DNA of 64,000 bases from Agrobacterium tumefaciens (lineage in GTDB: Bacteria > Pseudomonadota > Alphaproteobacteria > Rhizobiales > Rhizobiaceae), in contig NZ_CP072308.1 in the NCBI RefSeq assembly GCF_017726655.1, positions 1-64,000 of the forward strand, read 5' to 3'. This document shows positions 55,782-64,000 of this stretch, piece after piece. Position 1 is the first letter of the stretch; every line of letters starts with the position of its first letter. The notes beneath the pieces were generated by a model. The model had not been told where the DNA came from and searched no databases. It saw nothing but the letters and a program-made list of their open reading frames with translations. The translations under genes were made by a program, and so were the position numbers.

Positions 55782-56660
55782 GTGAGCGAAATCCGACTTT
55801 ACGTCACCACGACCGAAATCAAGGCCGGTGAAATCCTCGATCTGATGTCGGATTATTTTGGCGAAGAGGACGTTGCGATCGCCACGACCGAGGTGGATGA
55901 GAAGCGCGACATCTGGGAAGCCTCGGTCTATCTGATGGCCGAGCAGGAAGAGGAATTTCGTGAGCGTATCGGCACGCTGCTTGCGCCCGCCTTTCCGGAC
56001 CTTGTCATCGACAAGGAGATCGTTCCCGATGTCGACTGGATCGCCAAATCGCTAGAGGGTTTGAAGCCGGTCCGGGCAGGCCGTTTCATCGTTCACGGCG
56101 CTCATGATCGAGATAAGGTGCGGGCAAACGATCTCGCGATTGAAATCGAGGCCGGCCAAGCCTTTGGCACCGGCCATCACGGCACGACGGCTGGCTGCCT
56201 TGAAATGATCGAGGACGTGCTGCGGGCGCGCACCGTGCGCAATGCGCTCGATCTCGGCACCGGCAGCGGCGTTCTCGCTATTGCCGTGCGCAAGATGCGT
56301 CCCATTCCCGTGCTGGCGACTGATATCGATCCCGTCGCGGTGAAGGTGGCGAAGGAAAATGTGCGGCTGAATGGCATCGTTTCCGGTATGACGCTGGAGA
56401 CAGCGCCGGGCTTTCATTCGGATGCCTTCCGCAAGCATGGCCCGTTCGATCTCATCATCGCCAATATTCTGGCGCGGCCGCTTATCAAGATGGCGCCGCA
56501 GCTTGTCACGCATCTTGCACCCGGCGGCACCGTGATTCTCTCCGGCATTCTGGCATCGCAGCGCTGGAAGGTGCTCTCCGCCTATAATGGCGCAAGGCTT
56601 TCCCATATTCGCACCATCTGGCGTAATGGCTGGGTAACGCTCCACCTGCGCAAGGACTGA
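55782..56660 (+). CDS. prmA: Ribosomal protein L11 methyltransferase PrmA
   Basis: The 292 aa enzyme trimethylates ribosomal protein L11. LDLGTGSGVLAIAVRK is the SAM motif I; AFGTGHHGTT, ATDIDPVAVKVAKENVRLN and IIANILARPL are the post-motifs. GTG 55782 (starting SEIRLYVTT after the initiator) gives the family length; the frame to 55716 is not used. Adjacent to the SCO1 gene. Confidence 0.93.
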   Translation: MSEIRLYVTTTEIKAGEILDLMSDYFGEEDVAIATTEVDEKRDIWEASVYLMAEQEEEFRERIGTLLAPAFPDLVIDKEIVPDVDWIAKSLEGLKPVRAGRFIVHGAHDRDKVRANDLAIEIEAGQAFGTGHHGTTAGCLEMIEDVLRARTVRNALDLGTGSGVLAIAVRKMRPIPVLATDIDPVAVKVAKENVRLNGIVSGMTLETAPGFHSDAFRKHGPFDLIIANILARPLIKMAPQLVTHLAPGGTVILSGILASQRWKVLSAYNGARLSHIRTIWRNGWVTLHLRKD

Positions 56661-56682
56661 GTTCCCGGCAACGCCTTTACCG

Positions 56683-56712
56683 CAAAAGAAAAGGCGGCGC
56701 TTTCGCGCCGCC
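56683..56712 (-). terminator. Terminator of the DUF1127-like gene
   Basis: On the minus strand GGCGGCGC-GAAA-GCGCCGCC is followed by TTTTCTTTT. It lies about 95 nt past the stop of the small gene at 56805-56978. The plus-strand side has only a purine-rich tail, so it is oriented minus. Confidence 0.75.
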
Positions 56713-56804
56713 TGGAACCCGCGAGCGTGGGAGGAGCTTGCTCAAGCGGGTCGACGTATTCCTGTTCAGACGCGGTGGAGGGAGGATCGCCGCGCCTGAC
56801 GTTA

Positions 56805-56978
56805 TCAGAATACGTAGCTGGACTTTGCCTTGCGACGCAGATCGGCGCGGTTCATGCCGAGCGCTTCGAGCGACTTGTCGTCGAGGTTCAGAAGGGCGGC
56901 GTTGACATGGCGGCTGACCTGACGCTCGCGTGCTTCAACGACGCGATCGAAGGCGGTGCGGAGGAAAGATTTAGCCAT
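56805..56978 (-). CDS. Small arginine-rich DUF1127-like protein (57 aa)
   Basis: The ATG at 56978 opens a 57-codon frame: MAKSFLRTAFDRVVEARER, then QVSRHVNAALLNLDDKSLEAL and GMNRADLRRKAKSSYVF. The charged second half (LNLDDKSLEALGMNRADLRR) matches the DUF1127 pattern L..L.D..L...G..R.D. AAGGA is 9 nt upstream and a minus-strand terminator follows. DUF1127 micro-proteins are abundant in Agrobacterium, where some affect phosphate and carbon metabolism and RNA turnover; that link is by family only. A larger plus-strand frame (56727-57032) is its shadow. Confidence 0.8.
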   Translation of the reverse strand: MAKSFLRTAFDRVVEARERQVSRHVNAALLNLDDKSLEALGMNRADLRRKAKSSYVF

Positions 56979-57272
56979 TGCTTCAAATCCTTGTTTGCCA
57001 GGAGAGTGTCTCTCTCGCTGTGTTGTTCTTGATATAAGCGATGTGTTTTTGTTTGGTTAGGTGGGAATGCTCACGGTAGATATGCGTATGTCGCATATCA
57101 TGATGTCTTGAGTAATACTTTTGACGCGCAGAATGCACAATTTGTCGCCGTATTCTGCGCTGTCATATATGGCTTGAAACCGGCTTCACCCGCATGGCAT
57201 TGTCCTTTCCGGCCGCTTGCCTGTGTTCACACGAGCGACCGCTTTTGTCATGACAGTTCCCGAAAGACACCC

Positions 57273-59114
57273 ATGTTCCAGACCTTCGAAAACAAATCCG
57301 CGCCGCAATTTGGCAAGGCCCGTGTCGAGGCGCTGCGCGCCGGTTTCGATACACTCGGTATCGACGGATTCCTCGTGCCGCGCGCTGATGAATATCAGGG
57401 GGAATATGTGCCTGAGTGCGCCGAACGCCTGTCGTGGCTGACGGGCTTTACCGGCTCTGCCGGCATGGCGCTGGTGACGCGCACGCAGGCGGTGGTGTTT
57501 GTCGATGGCCGCTACACGACCCAACTCACGTCGCAGGTCGATCAATCGGTGTTCACCGGCGGTGATCTCGTGGGCGCGCCGCCTTCCGTCTGGCTTGCTG
57601 ACCATGCGCCAAAGGGTTTCCGACTCGGTATCGATCCATGGCTGCATACCGGTGCGGAGCTGAAACGGCTTGAAAAGGCGTTGGCCGGCAAGGGCGGTTC
57701 CGTGGTGCTCGTTGAAAAGAACCCACTGGATGCTCTCTGGGAGAACAGGCCGGCCGAGCCGCTGGAGCCCGTTGTCATCCAGCCGGAGGCTTTCACCGGC
57801 ACGCTGTCGAAGGACAAGATCGCAGCGCTCGCTAAAACGGTTGCGGAGAAGGGCGCGGATGCCTTGCTCGTCACCGACCCGTCCTCCATCGCCTGGATTT
57901 TCAACATTCGCGGAAACGACGTGCCACACACGCCGCATCCGCTTGCCCGCGCGATAGTTTACGCCGATGGCCGGGCAGATATCTTTCTCGACAAGCGCAA
58001 AACCGGCATCGAGGCCGAAGCCTATCTGGCGCAGCTTGCCACCCAATTGCCGCCCTCGACAATTGCCGACCGTCTGCATGCCATTGCCAGCGCCAAGGGC
58101 AGGGTAATGATCGATGCCGATCTGACGCCGGTGGCGCTGACCGGCGCCATCACCGCGGCGGGAGGGGCGCTGGTCGAAGAGGCCGACCCGGTGCGGTTGC
58201 CGCGGGCGCGCAAGAACAAGGCGGAGCTTGCGGGCTCGGCCGCCGCGCATGTGCAGGATGGAGCGGCCATGGTCGACTATCTCTGCTGGCTGGACAGTCA
58301 GCAGCCCGGCAGCGTCACCGAAATTGCTGCGGTCAAGGCTTTGGAGGCAGCGCGCATCAAGGTGGGGCAGGGCCTGCAGAACCCGCTGAAGGACGTCTCT
58401 TTCGACACGATTTCCGGTGCGGGCGAACACGCCGCGATCATCCATTACCGCGTGACGACAGACACCGACCGGACACTCGCCGACGGCGAGATGTTCCTCG
58501 TCGATTCGGGTGCGCAATACGTCAACGGCACTACCGATATCACCCGCACGGTTGCGATCGGTGCTGTTCCGGACGAACAGAAGCGCTTCTTCACACTGGT
58601 CCTGAAAGGGATGATCGGCATCAGCACCGCACGGTTCCCGAAGGGAACGCGCGGGTGCGATCTCGATCCTCTGGCGCGCATCGCGCTATGGAAGGCAGGC
58701 GCGGATTATGCGCATGGCACCGGCCACGGCGTCGGCTCTTATCTTTCCGTGCATGAGGGTCCGCAGCGTATCTCGCGGCTTTCGACACAGGAGCTTCTGC
58801 CTGGCATGATCCTGTCGAACGAGCCGGGTTATTACCGCCCCGGCGCCTTCGGTATCCGCATCGAGAACCTGATCTATGTACGCGAGGCTGAAGACGTACC
58901 CGGCGGCGACCAGCCGATGCTTTCCTTCGAGACGCTGACCTGGTGCCCGATCGACCGCAGGCTGATCGTCACGGCGCTCCTTACCGACGAAGAACTCAAC
59001 TGGCTGAATGCCTATCACGCGGGGGTTCTGGAAAAGCTTTCGCCGTTGATCACGGATGAAGAGGTGAAGGCTTGGCTGGTTGCTGCAACCAGGCCCCTTG
59101 AGCGGGCTGTTTAA
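57273..59114 (+). CDS. Xaa-Pro aminopeptidase (M24B, PepP-like)
   Basis: The 613 aa metallopeptidase has two creatinase N-terminal domains and a pita-bread catalytic domain. Metal ligands: VDSGAQYVNGTTDITRT (two Asp), HGTGHGVGSYLSVHEGP (His), EPGYYRPGAFG and RIENL (Glu). It releases N-terminal residues before proline in the cytoplasm. ATG 57273 is chosen; upstream codons to 57108 are AT-rich intergenic sequence. Its stop overlaps the azlD stop by 4 nt. Confidence 0.9.
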   Translation: MFQTFENKSAPQFGKARVEALRAGFDTLGIDGFLVPRADEYQGEYVPECAERLSWLTGFTGSAGMALVTRTQAVVFVDGRYTTQLTSQVDQSVFTGGDLVGAPPSVWLADHAPKGFRLGIDPWLHTGAELKRLEKALAGKGGSVVLVEKNPLDALWENRPAEPLEPVVIQPEAFTGTLSKDKIAALAKTVAEKGADALLVTDPSSIAWIFNIRGNDVPHTPHPLARAIVYADGRADIFLDKRKTGIEAEAYLAQLATQLPPSTIADRLHAIASAKGRVMIDADLTPVALTGAITAAGGALVEEADPVRLPRARKNKAELAGSAAAHVQDGAAMVDYLCWLDSQQPGSVTEIAAVKALEAARIKVGQGLQNPLKDVSFDTISGAGEHAAIIHYRVTTDTDRTLADGEMFLVDSGAQYVNGTTDITRTVAIGAVPDEQKRFFTLVLKGMIGISTARFPKGTRGCDLDPLARIALWKAGADYAHGTGHGVGSYLSVHEGPQRISRLSTQELLPGMILSNEPGYYRPGAFGIRIENLIYVREAEDVPGGDQPMLSFETLTWCPIDRRLIVTALLTDEELNWLNAYHAGVLEKLSPLITDEEVKAWLVAATRPLERAV

Positions 59115-59425
59115 AAGAGCCCGAAATGCCTCATGGCAATGACGATGGCCCAGCCGATGACAAGCATCGTCAGGCCAGGAAAGCGCAGGCAGACCAGAAG
59201 GGCTGCCACTATGCCGATCTTTACCTCGTATCCGCCTTCGAAAAAGGCGGGTGCGACAAGCGTGGTCAGGACCGCAACCGGCACCGCGTTTAATCCCGCC
59301 TCCATGCGTGGTGGGATCGATTTCATTCGTGTCATCAGCACATAGCCACCAACGCGGGTGAGATAAGTGGCGATTGCGGCAAGCGCGATCAGGAAGAGGG
59401 TATCGCCGTGCAACATGTCACTCAT
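59111..59425 (-). CDS. azlD: Branched-chain amino acid exporter small subunit, AzlD
   Basis: The 104 aa protein has four helices (LIALAAIATYLTRVGGYVL, GLNAVPVAVLTTLVAP, VKIGIVAALLVCLRF, MLVIGWAIVIAMRH). It pairs with AzlC to export branched-chain amino acids; specificity is by family. Its start overlaps the azlC stop by 4 nt. Confidence 0.88.
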   Translation of the reverse strand: MSDMLHGDTLFLIALAAIATYLTRVGGYVLMTRMKSIPPRMEAGLNAVPVAVLTTLVAPAFFEGGYEVKIGIVAALLVCLRFPGLTMLVIGWAIVIAMRHFGLF

Positions 59426-60141
59426 GGCGCGTCCACCCCGTTCTCGGCACTCAACCTCTCGCTCGGCTTCGGCGGATAGATGACCGCGACAAGGATGCCG
59501 GCCACCGCACCAAGGCTCACATGCCAGGGCGAGCCGACAAAGTGATAGGCCACCGTCGCGCCAACAGCGCTCGCCAGCATCACCGGATAAAAATTCTCCC
59601 GCTGGCGGAAGCTGAGGACCATACCCATGAAATAGATCGGCAGCAGCACATCAAGACCGATGGCGTTCGGGTCCCCGACGAGGTTGCCGAGCGATGCGCC
59701 GACAACGGTCATGACAATCCACAGCAGGTAAATCGGGGCCGCGAAGCCCATATACCAGGAGAAATCCACTCGGCCGGTATTCTCGTATTTCCGCACGGAT
59801 TCGGCGAATTGCGGATCGACAAGGACAAAGAAGCCGGTAGCCTTCTGCAAAAACGACCAGTTCGAGATCATTCTGGCAATGGCGGCCGAATAGAGGATGT
59901 GGCGGAAATTGACCGCGAAGACCGAAAGAACGATCAGCCAGGGCGCAACCTTCTGGCCGAAAAGTTCGATACCCACGAGCTGGCTCGCGCCGGCATAAAC
60001 GGTGCCGCTCATGATCGTGGCTTCGGTGATGCTGAGGCCGTTGTCGGCGGCGACTGCGCCGAACAGTGCGCCGAAGGGGGCGGCGGAGAGGGCGATCGGG
60101 AACCCGCTCCTCAACCCCTCGCGGAAATCTAAATTAGACAT
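59422..60141 (-). CDS. azlC: Branched-chain amino acid exporter large subunit, AzlC
   Basis: The 239 aa AzlC protein has FREGLRSGFPIALSAAPFGALFGAVA, SGTVYAGASQLVGIELFG and FRHILYSAAIARM, family signatures. ATG 60141 has AAGGAG 8 nt upstream. First gene of azlCD, divergent from the DUF2164 gene. Confidence 0.92.
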   Translation of the reverse strand: MSNLDFREGLRSGFPIALSAAPFGALFGAVAADNGLSITEATIMSGTVYAGASQLVGIELFGQKVAPWLIVLSVFAVNFRHILYSAAIARMISNWSFLQKATGFFVLVDPQFAESVRKYENTGRVDFSWYMGFAAPIYLLWIVMTVVGASLGNLVGDPNAIGLDVLLPIYFMGMVLSFRQRENFYPVMLASAVGATVAYHFVGSPWHVSLGAVAGILVAVIYPPKPSERLSAENGVDAP

Positions 60142-60302
60142 GTTTGGAAACTCCTTGCCGCCGCTCTATCGCCGTCCTGTCCGACTGGCAAACGAATTGC
60201 GTGAATGGATCGATTGATTAACTTGAAGCTTCCGTTACGGTAACGCTTGCTGTGGAGCGCAATATCCACCGGCTTCGCGCCGGGTCTCCACGCGGGTCTC
60301 AG

Positions 60303-60560
60303 ATGCCGGACAGTGGAAAATCAATGCTGGAAAAGCAGGAAAAGGCCGATTTGGCCGCTCGTATCAGGGCTTATCTTGCCCGGGAGGCCGAAGCCGAAAT
60401 CGGTCTCCTGCAGGCGGAAATCTTCGTCGATTTTCTGGCCGAAGAAATCGGATATGTTTTCTACAATCAGGGGCTTCGCGATGCCCAGACGGCGATCTTG
60501 AGACGGCTTGATGACGCGGCCGGAGATATCGACGTGCTCGAGAAGGCCAAGCCTCGCTGA
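60303..60560 (+). CDS. DUF2164 family protein
   Basis: The 85 aa protein continues KADLAARIRAYLAREAEAEIG, then LLQAEIFVDFLAEEIGYVFYNQGLRDAQ, the DUF2164 core (FLAEEIG..FYNQG). Mostly helical; function unknown. ATG 60303 (MPDSGKS) is adopted, 60324 is possible. Divergent from azlC, and immediately before the RIME-like repeat. Confidence 0.75.
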   Translation: MPDSGKSMLEKQEKADLAARIRAYLAREAEAEIGLLQAEIFVDFLAEEIGYVFYNQGLRDAQTAILRRLDDAAGDIDVLEKAKPR

Positions 60561-60561
60561 T

Positions 60562-60668
60562 CTAGAGCATTTCCTGTGACCATGGGATCACCGAAAATGC
60601 TTTAGCCTTTTGTTATTGCCGCATTGTCCGACGCCGAAGCGTTTTCACTTCGGGTGGAAATGTTCTAG
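60562..60668. repeat. RIME-like palindromic intergenic element
   Basis: CTAGAGCATTTCC at 60562-60574 is inverted at 60656-60668 (GGAAATGTTCTAG), 12 of 13 matching. The inner sequence (CATGGGATCACCGAAAATGC, GCCGAAGC-GTTTTC-ACTTCGG) is itself palindromic. Rhizobium-specific intergenic mosaic elements have this AGAGCATTTCC...GGAAATGCTCT terminal form. The 3' end runs through the pncA stop codon. Confidence 0.75.
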
Positions 60669-61291
60669 TCGCCCAGAATGTCGCCACTTTTCAGAATCGT
60701 CGCACCTTTTTCCCGCATCGTCGCAATCGCGGCCTTGATACCCTGCGGATCGATGCCGCGGCTGGCGTCCTCGATAAAACGGACCTTGACGCCGGGCAGC
60801 ATCTCCAGCGCATCGAGTACGGAAAAACTGACGCAGTAATCTGTTGCAAGGCCGCAGATGTCGAGTTGTGTCACGCCCTGGCGCGTCAGATAGTCGGAAA
60901 GGCCGGTTGTGGCCACCTGATCGTTGTCGCGGAAAGCGGAGTAGCTGTCGATTGCGGGGTTCTCGCCCTTCTGCTGGATGTAATCGAAGGCCTCCGTTTT
61001 CAGGTCGGCATGAAATTCGGCGTCGGGCGTGCCTTGCACGCAATGGTCCGGCCACATCATCTGCGGCTTGCCGGAGAGCTCTCCCATATCGAACGGTTTC
61101 TTGTCGGGATGCTGCGAGGCGAAGCTGCCGTGATTTTCCGGGTGCCAGTCCTGCGAGGCGACGATGAGATCATAGCCGCCATTGTCGATCAGCGCATTGG
61201 CAATGGGCACGACCTTGTCTCCATCGGCAACCGCCAGATTGCCGCCCGGGCAGAACCCGTTCTGTATATCGATGAGCAGCAGCGCCTTCAT
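60665..61291 (-). CDS. pncA: Nicotinamidase PncA
   Basis: The 208 aa enzyme deamidates nicotinamide to nicotinate in NAD salvage. The triad is Asp8 (LLIDIQNGF), Lys108 and Cys153 (GLATDYCVSFS); metal ligands are Asp48, His50 (SQDWH) and His83 (DHCVQG). ATG 61291 is the family start. The TAG stop is inside the terminal repeat of the RIME-like element, so the final codons may have been altered by insertion. Confidence 0.93.
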   Translation of the reverse strand: MKALLLIDIQNGFCPGGNLAVADGDKVVPIANALIDNGGYDLIVASQDWHPENHGSFASQHPDKKPFDMGELSGKPQMMWPDHCVQGTPDAEFHADLKTEAFDYIQQKGENPAIDSYSAFRDNDQVATTGLSDYLTRQGVTQLDICGLATDYCVSFSVLDALEMLPGVKVRFIEDASRGIDPQGIKAAIATMREKGATILKSGDILGD

Positions 61292-61746
61292 GATGGCCTC
61301 CCGTTTTTTTAAAGGATGCCAAGCCGGCTTTGGCGGATCAAGTCATTTTCGACCTGTCGTGCAGAGGACATTGAACGCACGGTGGCTTGCCATGTCGCAG
61401 TCCTGCCGCATTTGCAGCAAATTTCCGGCCAAGTCGGAATTTACCTGACGATGTGGCGACGGAAGTTTTCCAGGCCGATGACGGCCCTTACAAGGGCATT
61501 TCCCGGGACGATGCAGTGCGGATGCACGCTGTGCCCGCGCAAGTCATTGTTTTGCCTTCGCCTTAAGATGCGCAGACCTTAACGAAATATTTTTGCAGGG
61601 ACTCGTAAACACTTTGGTTACCATAATTCGGCATGCTTCGAACCAGTCAGTTCCGAAAGCGGCGTGGTGTTCACCGGCTCTTCGGATGTCCCAAAATCCC
61701 TCCGGCATCGACCGGATGTGCGTGAACGGTTCGAGTAACGAGTATC
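61292..61746. other. Intergenic region pncA / DUF2778 gene
   Basis: These 455 bp hold the pncA promoter on one strand and an AT-rich stretch (61575-61635) with TTAACG, one GANTC (61600) and CACTTTGGTTACCAT on the other. No convincing ORF. Confidence 0.5.
61610..61631 (+). promoter_or_regulatory. CACTTTGGTTACCAT element upstream of the DUF2778 gene
   Basis: It matches 14 of 15 positions of the element CACTTTGTTTACCAT upstream of the GH25 gene (6383-6397, minus). Located about 115 bp before the ATG, possibly a shared regulator site. Confidence 0.35.
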
Positions 61747-63027
61747 ATGGCGTTTTCTGCTGCGGCCTATAATGATGCCGGCTTTGCCGGTTCGTCTTCC
61801 GCCAAGAGAGGCAAATCCTCTTCGCACGGGCGCATGTCCGCGCTCCTCGGCGGCGGCGTTTTTGCCGGACTGTTTGCCGTCGCGGCCTTTGCCTCGCTGC
61901 ACAGCATGGCGGCTGCCTCGCATGGCGTGGGGCAATTTGAAAAGACTCTGGTCGCAAAACTCGATTCAGCCGAAACCGCGATCGCACACGCAACTGCACG
62001 CGATATTCACGTGCGCAAGTTTTCCCGGTTGAGCGATCATAACCACGTCCAGCAAAAAGCGGTTCGCCTTGCCGGCATCATGCCTGAAATTGGCGCGAAG
62101 GAATTCGGCGAGCGTTTTGGTGCGGCTGCTAATGCCAAGGGGCAGGCGACGGTAAAGGAACTTGCCGCCCTGAAGCCATCGGCAATCGTTGATTCCGCTT
62201 TGGGCCGCACCTCGGACGTGGCCTATCAGAGCACCGTCCCCCAGCATCCCGCATTTGAAGTGGCGCTGGCGCGACCGCAGATCGAGGAAGAAGCAAGCAG
62301 TCTGCTTCCGGACGATGTGCCGCTGCCGAGTTTCCGGCCTGAAGTTGCGACCGCCGAGGCCGTTGAGCCGTCGCCGCGTCCTGCCACGTCATCCAAGGCT
62401 GATGTTCCGGCCGTCGCTTCCGCTCCTGCTTTCGATGCGCCGGTTCCGCTGCGCGCGCCCGCGCCGCCAAAGCAGAGCACGGGCGCCATGCTCGCCTTTG
62501 CAAAGCCTGACAATCCGATGCGCGAGCCAAGCAAGATGGATGCCGTTCCGTGGCCGGACCGCGGGAATGGCACCGCCATCTACGATATCTCCTCCGGTGT
62601 CGTGCACATGCCGAATGGCGAAAAGCTGGAAGCCCATTCGGGCATCGGCAAGATGCGTGACAATCCCGACTATGTGCATGTGAAGATGCGCGGCTCGACG
62701 CCGCCTTCCAGCTATCGACTGACGATGCGCGAAGCGCGCTTCCACGGTGTCGAAGCCATTCGCCTGACGCCGGAAAACGGTGTCAATCCGCACGGCCGCG
62801 ACGGTCTTCTTGCCCATACCTACATGCTCGCGAAACGCGGCGAGTCGAACGGATGCGTGGTGTTCCGCGATTATTCGCGCTTCCTGGCTGCCTTCAAGCG
62901 CGGCGAAGTCAAGCGCATGGTGGTTGTGCCGAAGCTGAACGGCAATCGTCCGACACTGGCAAGCAGCGGCGGCAAGAGCGGCGGAAAGACCCTGTTCGGC
63001 ATGTTCTCGCGTGGCAAGGATTCCTGA
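61747..63027 (+). CDS. DUF2778 (Tlde1-like L,D-transpeptidase fold) membrane-anchored protein
   Basis: The 426 aa protein has one N-terminal membrane helix (SALLGGGVFAGLFAVAAFASL), then a long Ala/Pro-rich periplasmic region to about residue 270. The C-terminal DUF2778 domain contains DNPDYVHVKMRGSTPPSSYRL, GLLAHTYML and GESNGCVVF, whose His and Cys (HxxxL...SNGC) form the YkuD-like catalytic pair. The family includes the T6SS effector Tlde1, which attacks tetrapeptide stems; this chromosomal, membrane-bound copy far from T6SS genes is more likely a housekeeping envelope enzyme. ATG 61747 follows the AT-rich promoter. Confidence 0.8.
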   Translation: MAFSAAAYNDAGFAGSSSAKRGKSSSHGRMSALLGGGVFAGLFAVAAFASLHSMAAASHGVGQFEKTLVAKLDSAETAIAHATARDIHVRKFSRLSDHNHVQQKAVRLAGIMPEIGAKEFGERFGAAANAKGQATVKELAALKPSAIVDSALGRTSDVAYQSTVPQHPAFEVALARPQIEEEASSLLPDDVPLPSFRPEVATAEAVEPSPRPATSSKADVPAVASAPAFDAPVPLRAPAPPKQSTGAMLAFAKPDNPMREPSKMDAVPWPDRGNGTAIYDISSGVVHMPNGEKLEAHSGIGKMRDNPDYVHVKMRGSTPPSSYRLTMREARFHGVEAIRLTPENGVNPHGRDGLLAHTYMLAKRGESNGCVVFRDYSRFLAAFKRGEVKRMVVVPKLNGNRPTLASSGGKSGGKTLFGMFSRGKDS

Positions 63028-63040
63028 TCGCGTTTTGGTT

Positions 63041-63463
63041 TCAGCGACGCCGTTGCGTCAGCACCATGCCGGCAAGGATAAGCAGGATTCCCAGTGCAGA
63101 GGCCCAGATTTTCGGCGGGTGTTCGCTGAAAAAATCGAGAACCACGCCTGACACCATCTGCCCGCTGATGACGAGAAGGGCAGTATTGACCGCACCGATG
63201 CGGGGGATGAGCCAGCTTCCTGAGGCGATGAAAACGACGCCGATCGGGCCGCCAATATAGGCAAGCCATGGTGCCTCCGCCGCGCCCGGCGGAATGAGAC
63301 CGCCGACGGCAAGCCCGATAACGGTCAGGACGCCGAAACCCACAATGTGGTTCCAGAAGGAGGCGATCAGCGGCGAATTGGAGAGGCTGAGGCGACCGTT
63401 GATCTGGCGGCTGAGCGCGACGAAGACGCCGCCGGCAAAAGCCATGGCGATCCAGACAATCAT
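63041..63463 (-). CDS. Small DMT-family permease (DUF606/YdcZ), second of pair
   Basis: The 140 aa protein with five helices (IVWIAMAFAGGVFVALSRQ, LIASFWNHIVGFGVLTVIGL, APWLAYIGGPIGVVFI) is a half-size DMT permease. DUF606 genes occur as pairs, presumably forming a heterodimer. ATG 63463 overlaps the stop of the next upstream gene by 4 nt. Substrate unknown. Confidence 0.82.
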   Translation of the reverse strand: MIVWIAMAFAGGVFVALSRQINGRLSLSNSPLIASFWNHIVGFGVLTVIGLAVGGLIPPGAAEAPWLAYIGGPIGVVFIASGSWLIPRIGAVNTALLVISGQMVSGVVLDFFSEHPPKIWASALGILLILAGMVLTQRRR

Positions 63464-63942
63464 GCGGCTCTCCCGACAAGGATGATGAGGGCGCTGCCGC
63501 AGAGGATGAGCGCCACGGCGGCCAGGTCCCGCAGGTCCGGCCTCCTTTTCGGCAGGCCGAAAAGGCCGAAAAGATCGGCGAGCAGACTGAATATCACCTG
63601 CCCTCCAAGGCCAAGCGCAATGGTGCCTGATAGCGCCAGCGGCGAATTGACGGCCGTGGAGGTGAGAATGACGATGGCTGCGCCGACCACCCCGCCGCAA
63701 TAGGCCCATAGCGGCGCTTTCGGTTTTTCCGGAGCTGTCCTGTCTTTCTTTGGCCGCATGACGGCGAGATAGATCAGTGCTGCCACCGTCCCGGTGCCGT
63801 GTGCGGTCCAGGACGAAAACAGGGCGCTGCCGTAGTGGGCGAGCTGGCCGTTGAAATGGACCATCAATGTCAGAAGACAGCCGCTGGCAAAGGCAGCGGC
63901 GAGGTGCAGCGGATTGAGACGTGGATGGGTCGTATCTGTCAT
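63460..63942 (-). CDS. Small DMT-family permease (DUF606/YdcZ), first of pair
   Basis: This 160 aa permease begins MTDTTHPRLNPLHLAAAFASG. It has about five helices, including LLTLMVHFNGQLAHYG, LWAYCGGVVGAAIVILTSTAV and LALSGTIALGLGGQVIFSLLAD. It is coupled to the following DUF606 gene by ATGA overlap. The promoter lies toward the window edge. Confidence 0.82.
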   Translation of the reverse strand: MTDTTHPRLNPLHLAAAFASGCLLTLMVHFNGQLAHYGSALFSSWTAHGTGTVAALIYLAVMRPKKDRTAPEKPKAPLWAYCGGVVGAAIVILTSTAVNSPLALSGTIALGLGGQVIFSLLADLFGLFGLPKRRPDLRDLAAVALILCGSALIILVGRAA

Positions 63943-64000
63943 GGCGGCCGAATTTTGATTGCGCTGTGAAGCGTTATCCTATCGGTGCCGGAAGCGAAAT

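Noticed and set aside
56727..57032. 101-codon plus-strand frame
   Set aside because: It is the complement of the better-supported 57-aa DUF1127-like gene on the minus strand.
61316..61582. Frames in the pncA-DUF2778 intergenic region
   Set aside because: Cys/Arg/Pro-rich shadow composition, no RBS, not continuous with any gene.

Overview
The window looks like chromosomal DNA of a Rhizobiaceae bacterium, most probably Agrobacterium. The grounds are the GC-rich alphaproteobacterial codon use, a class A RNase P RNA, betaine-lipid (btaBA) genes, an FtsZ with a very long linker, a DUF1127-like micro-protein and a RIME-like palindrome. Gene order and protein sequences resemble the A. tumefaciens/fabrum circular chromosome as I remember it; that is inference, because no search was run. 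The window is almost all ordinary chromosome. I saw no prophage, insertion sequence, CRISPR array or tRNA.

Layout. 1-3.8 kb: ettA, then an ArsR/methyltransferase fusion regulator with metF behind a perfect palindromic operator candidate. 3.8-14.6 kb: mostly cell-envelope genes on the minus strand, including MltB-type and SLT lytic transglycosylases, a GH25 muramidase and the phosphate-stress lipid operon btaA-btaB with a Pho box. The same stretch holds a LysE exporter and a pyrophosphate-dependent phosphofructokinase. A plus-strand trio follows: TerB-DnaJ protein, AmiD-like amidase and a second SLT protein. 14.6-17.5 kb: two tandem FAD oxidoreductase paralogues and rnpB. 17.5-19.7 kb: a DUF350 / DUF1190 (YgiB) / glutathionylspermidine-synthase-like (YgiC) operon, the least understood system here.

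20.3-42.2 kb is the division and cell wall (dcw) cluster: mraZ-rsmH-ftsL-ftsI-murE-murF-mraY-murD-ftsW-murG-murC-murB, then ddl-ftsQ-ftsA-ftsZ. The two halves are separated by a diguanylate cyclase gene and an opposite-strand MFS transporter, bounded by strong terminators. Upstream of mraZ lie four TGGG boxes at exact 10-bp spacing (probable MraZ operator). Upstream of ddl are five GANTC (CcrM) sites and a CtrA-like TTAA-N6-TTAAC site, suggesting that ftsQAZ is controlled as a cell-cycle unit.

42.5-49.2 kb: lpxC, bamD, recN, a LysE exporter and ligA. 49.2-64 kb: accessory metabolic and envelope genes, namely an APH-like kinase, GNAT, EamA/LysR divergent pair, exonuclease, CreA, orphan CheW, SCO1, prmA, a DUF1127-like small protein, aminopeptidase P, azlCD, DUF2164, pncA, a DUF2778 L,D-transpeptidase-like protein and a pair of small DMT (DUF606) transporters. 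A RIME-like palindrome at 60562-60668 supplies the stop codon of pncA.
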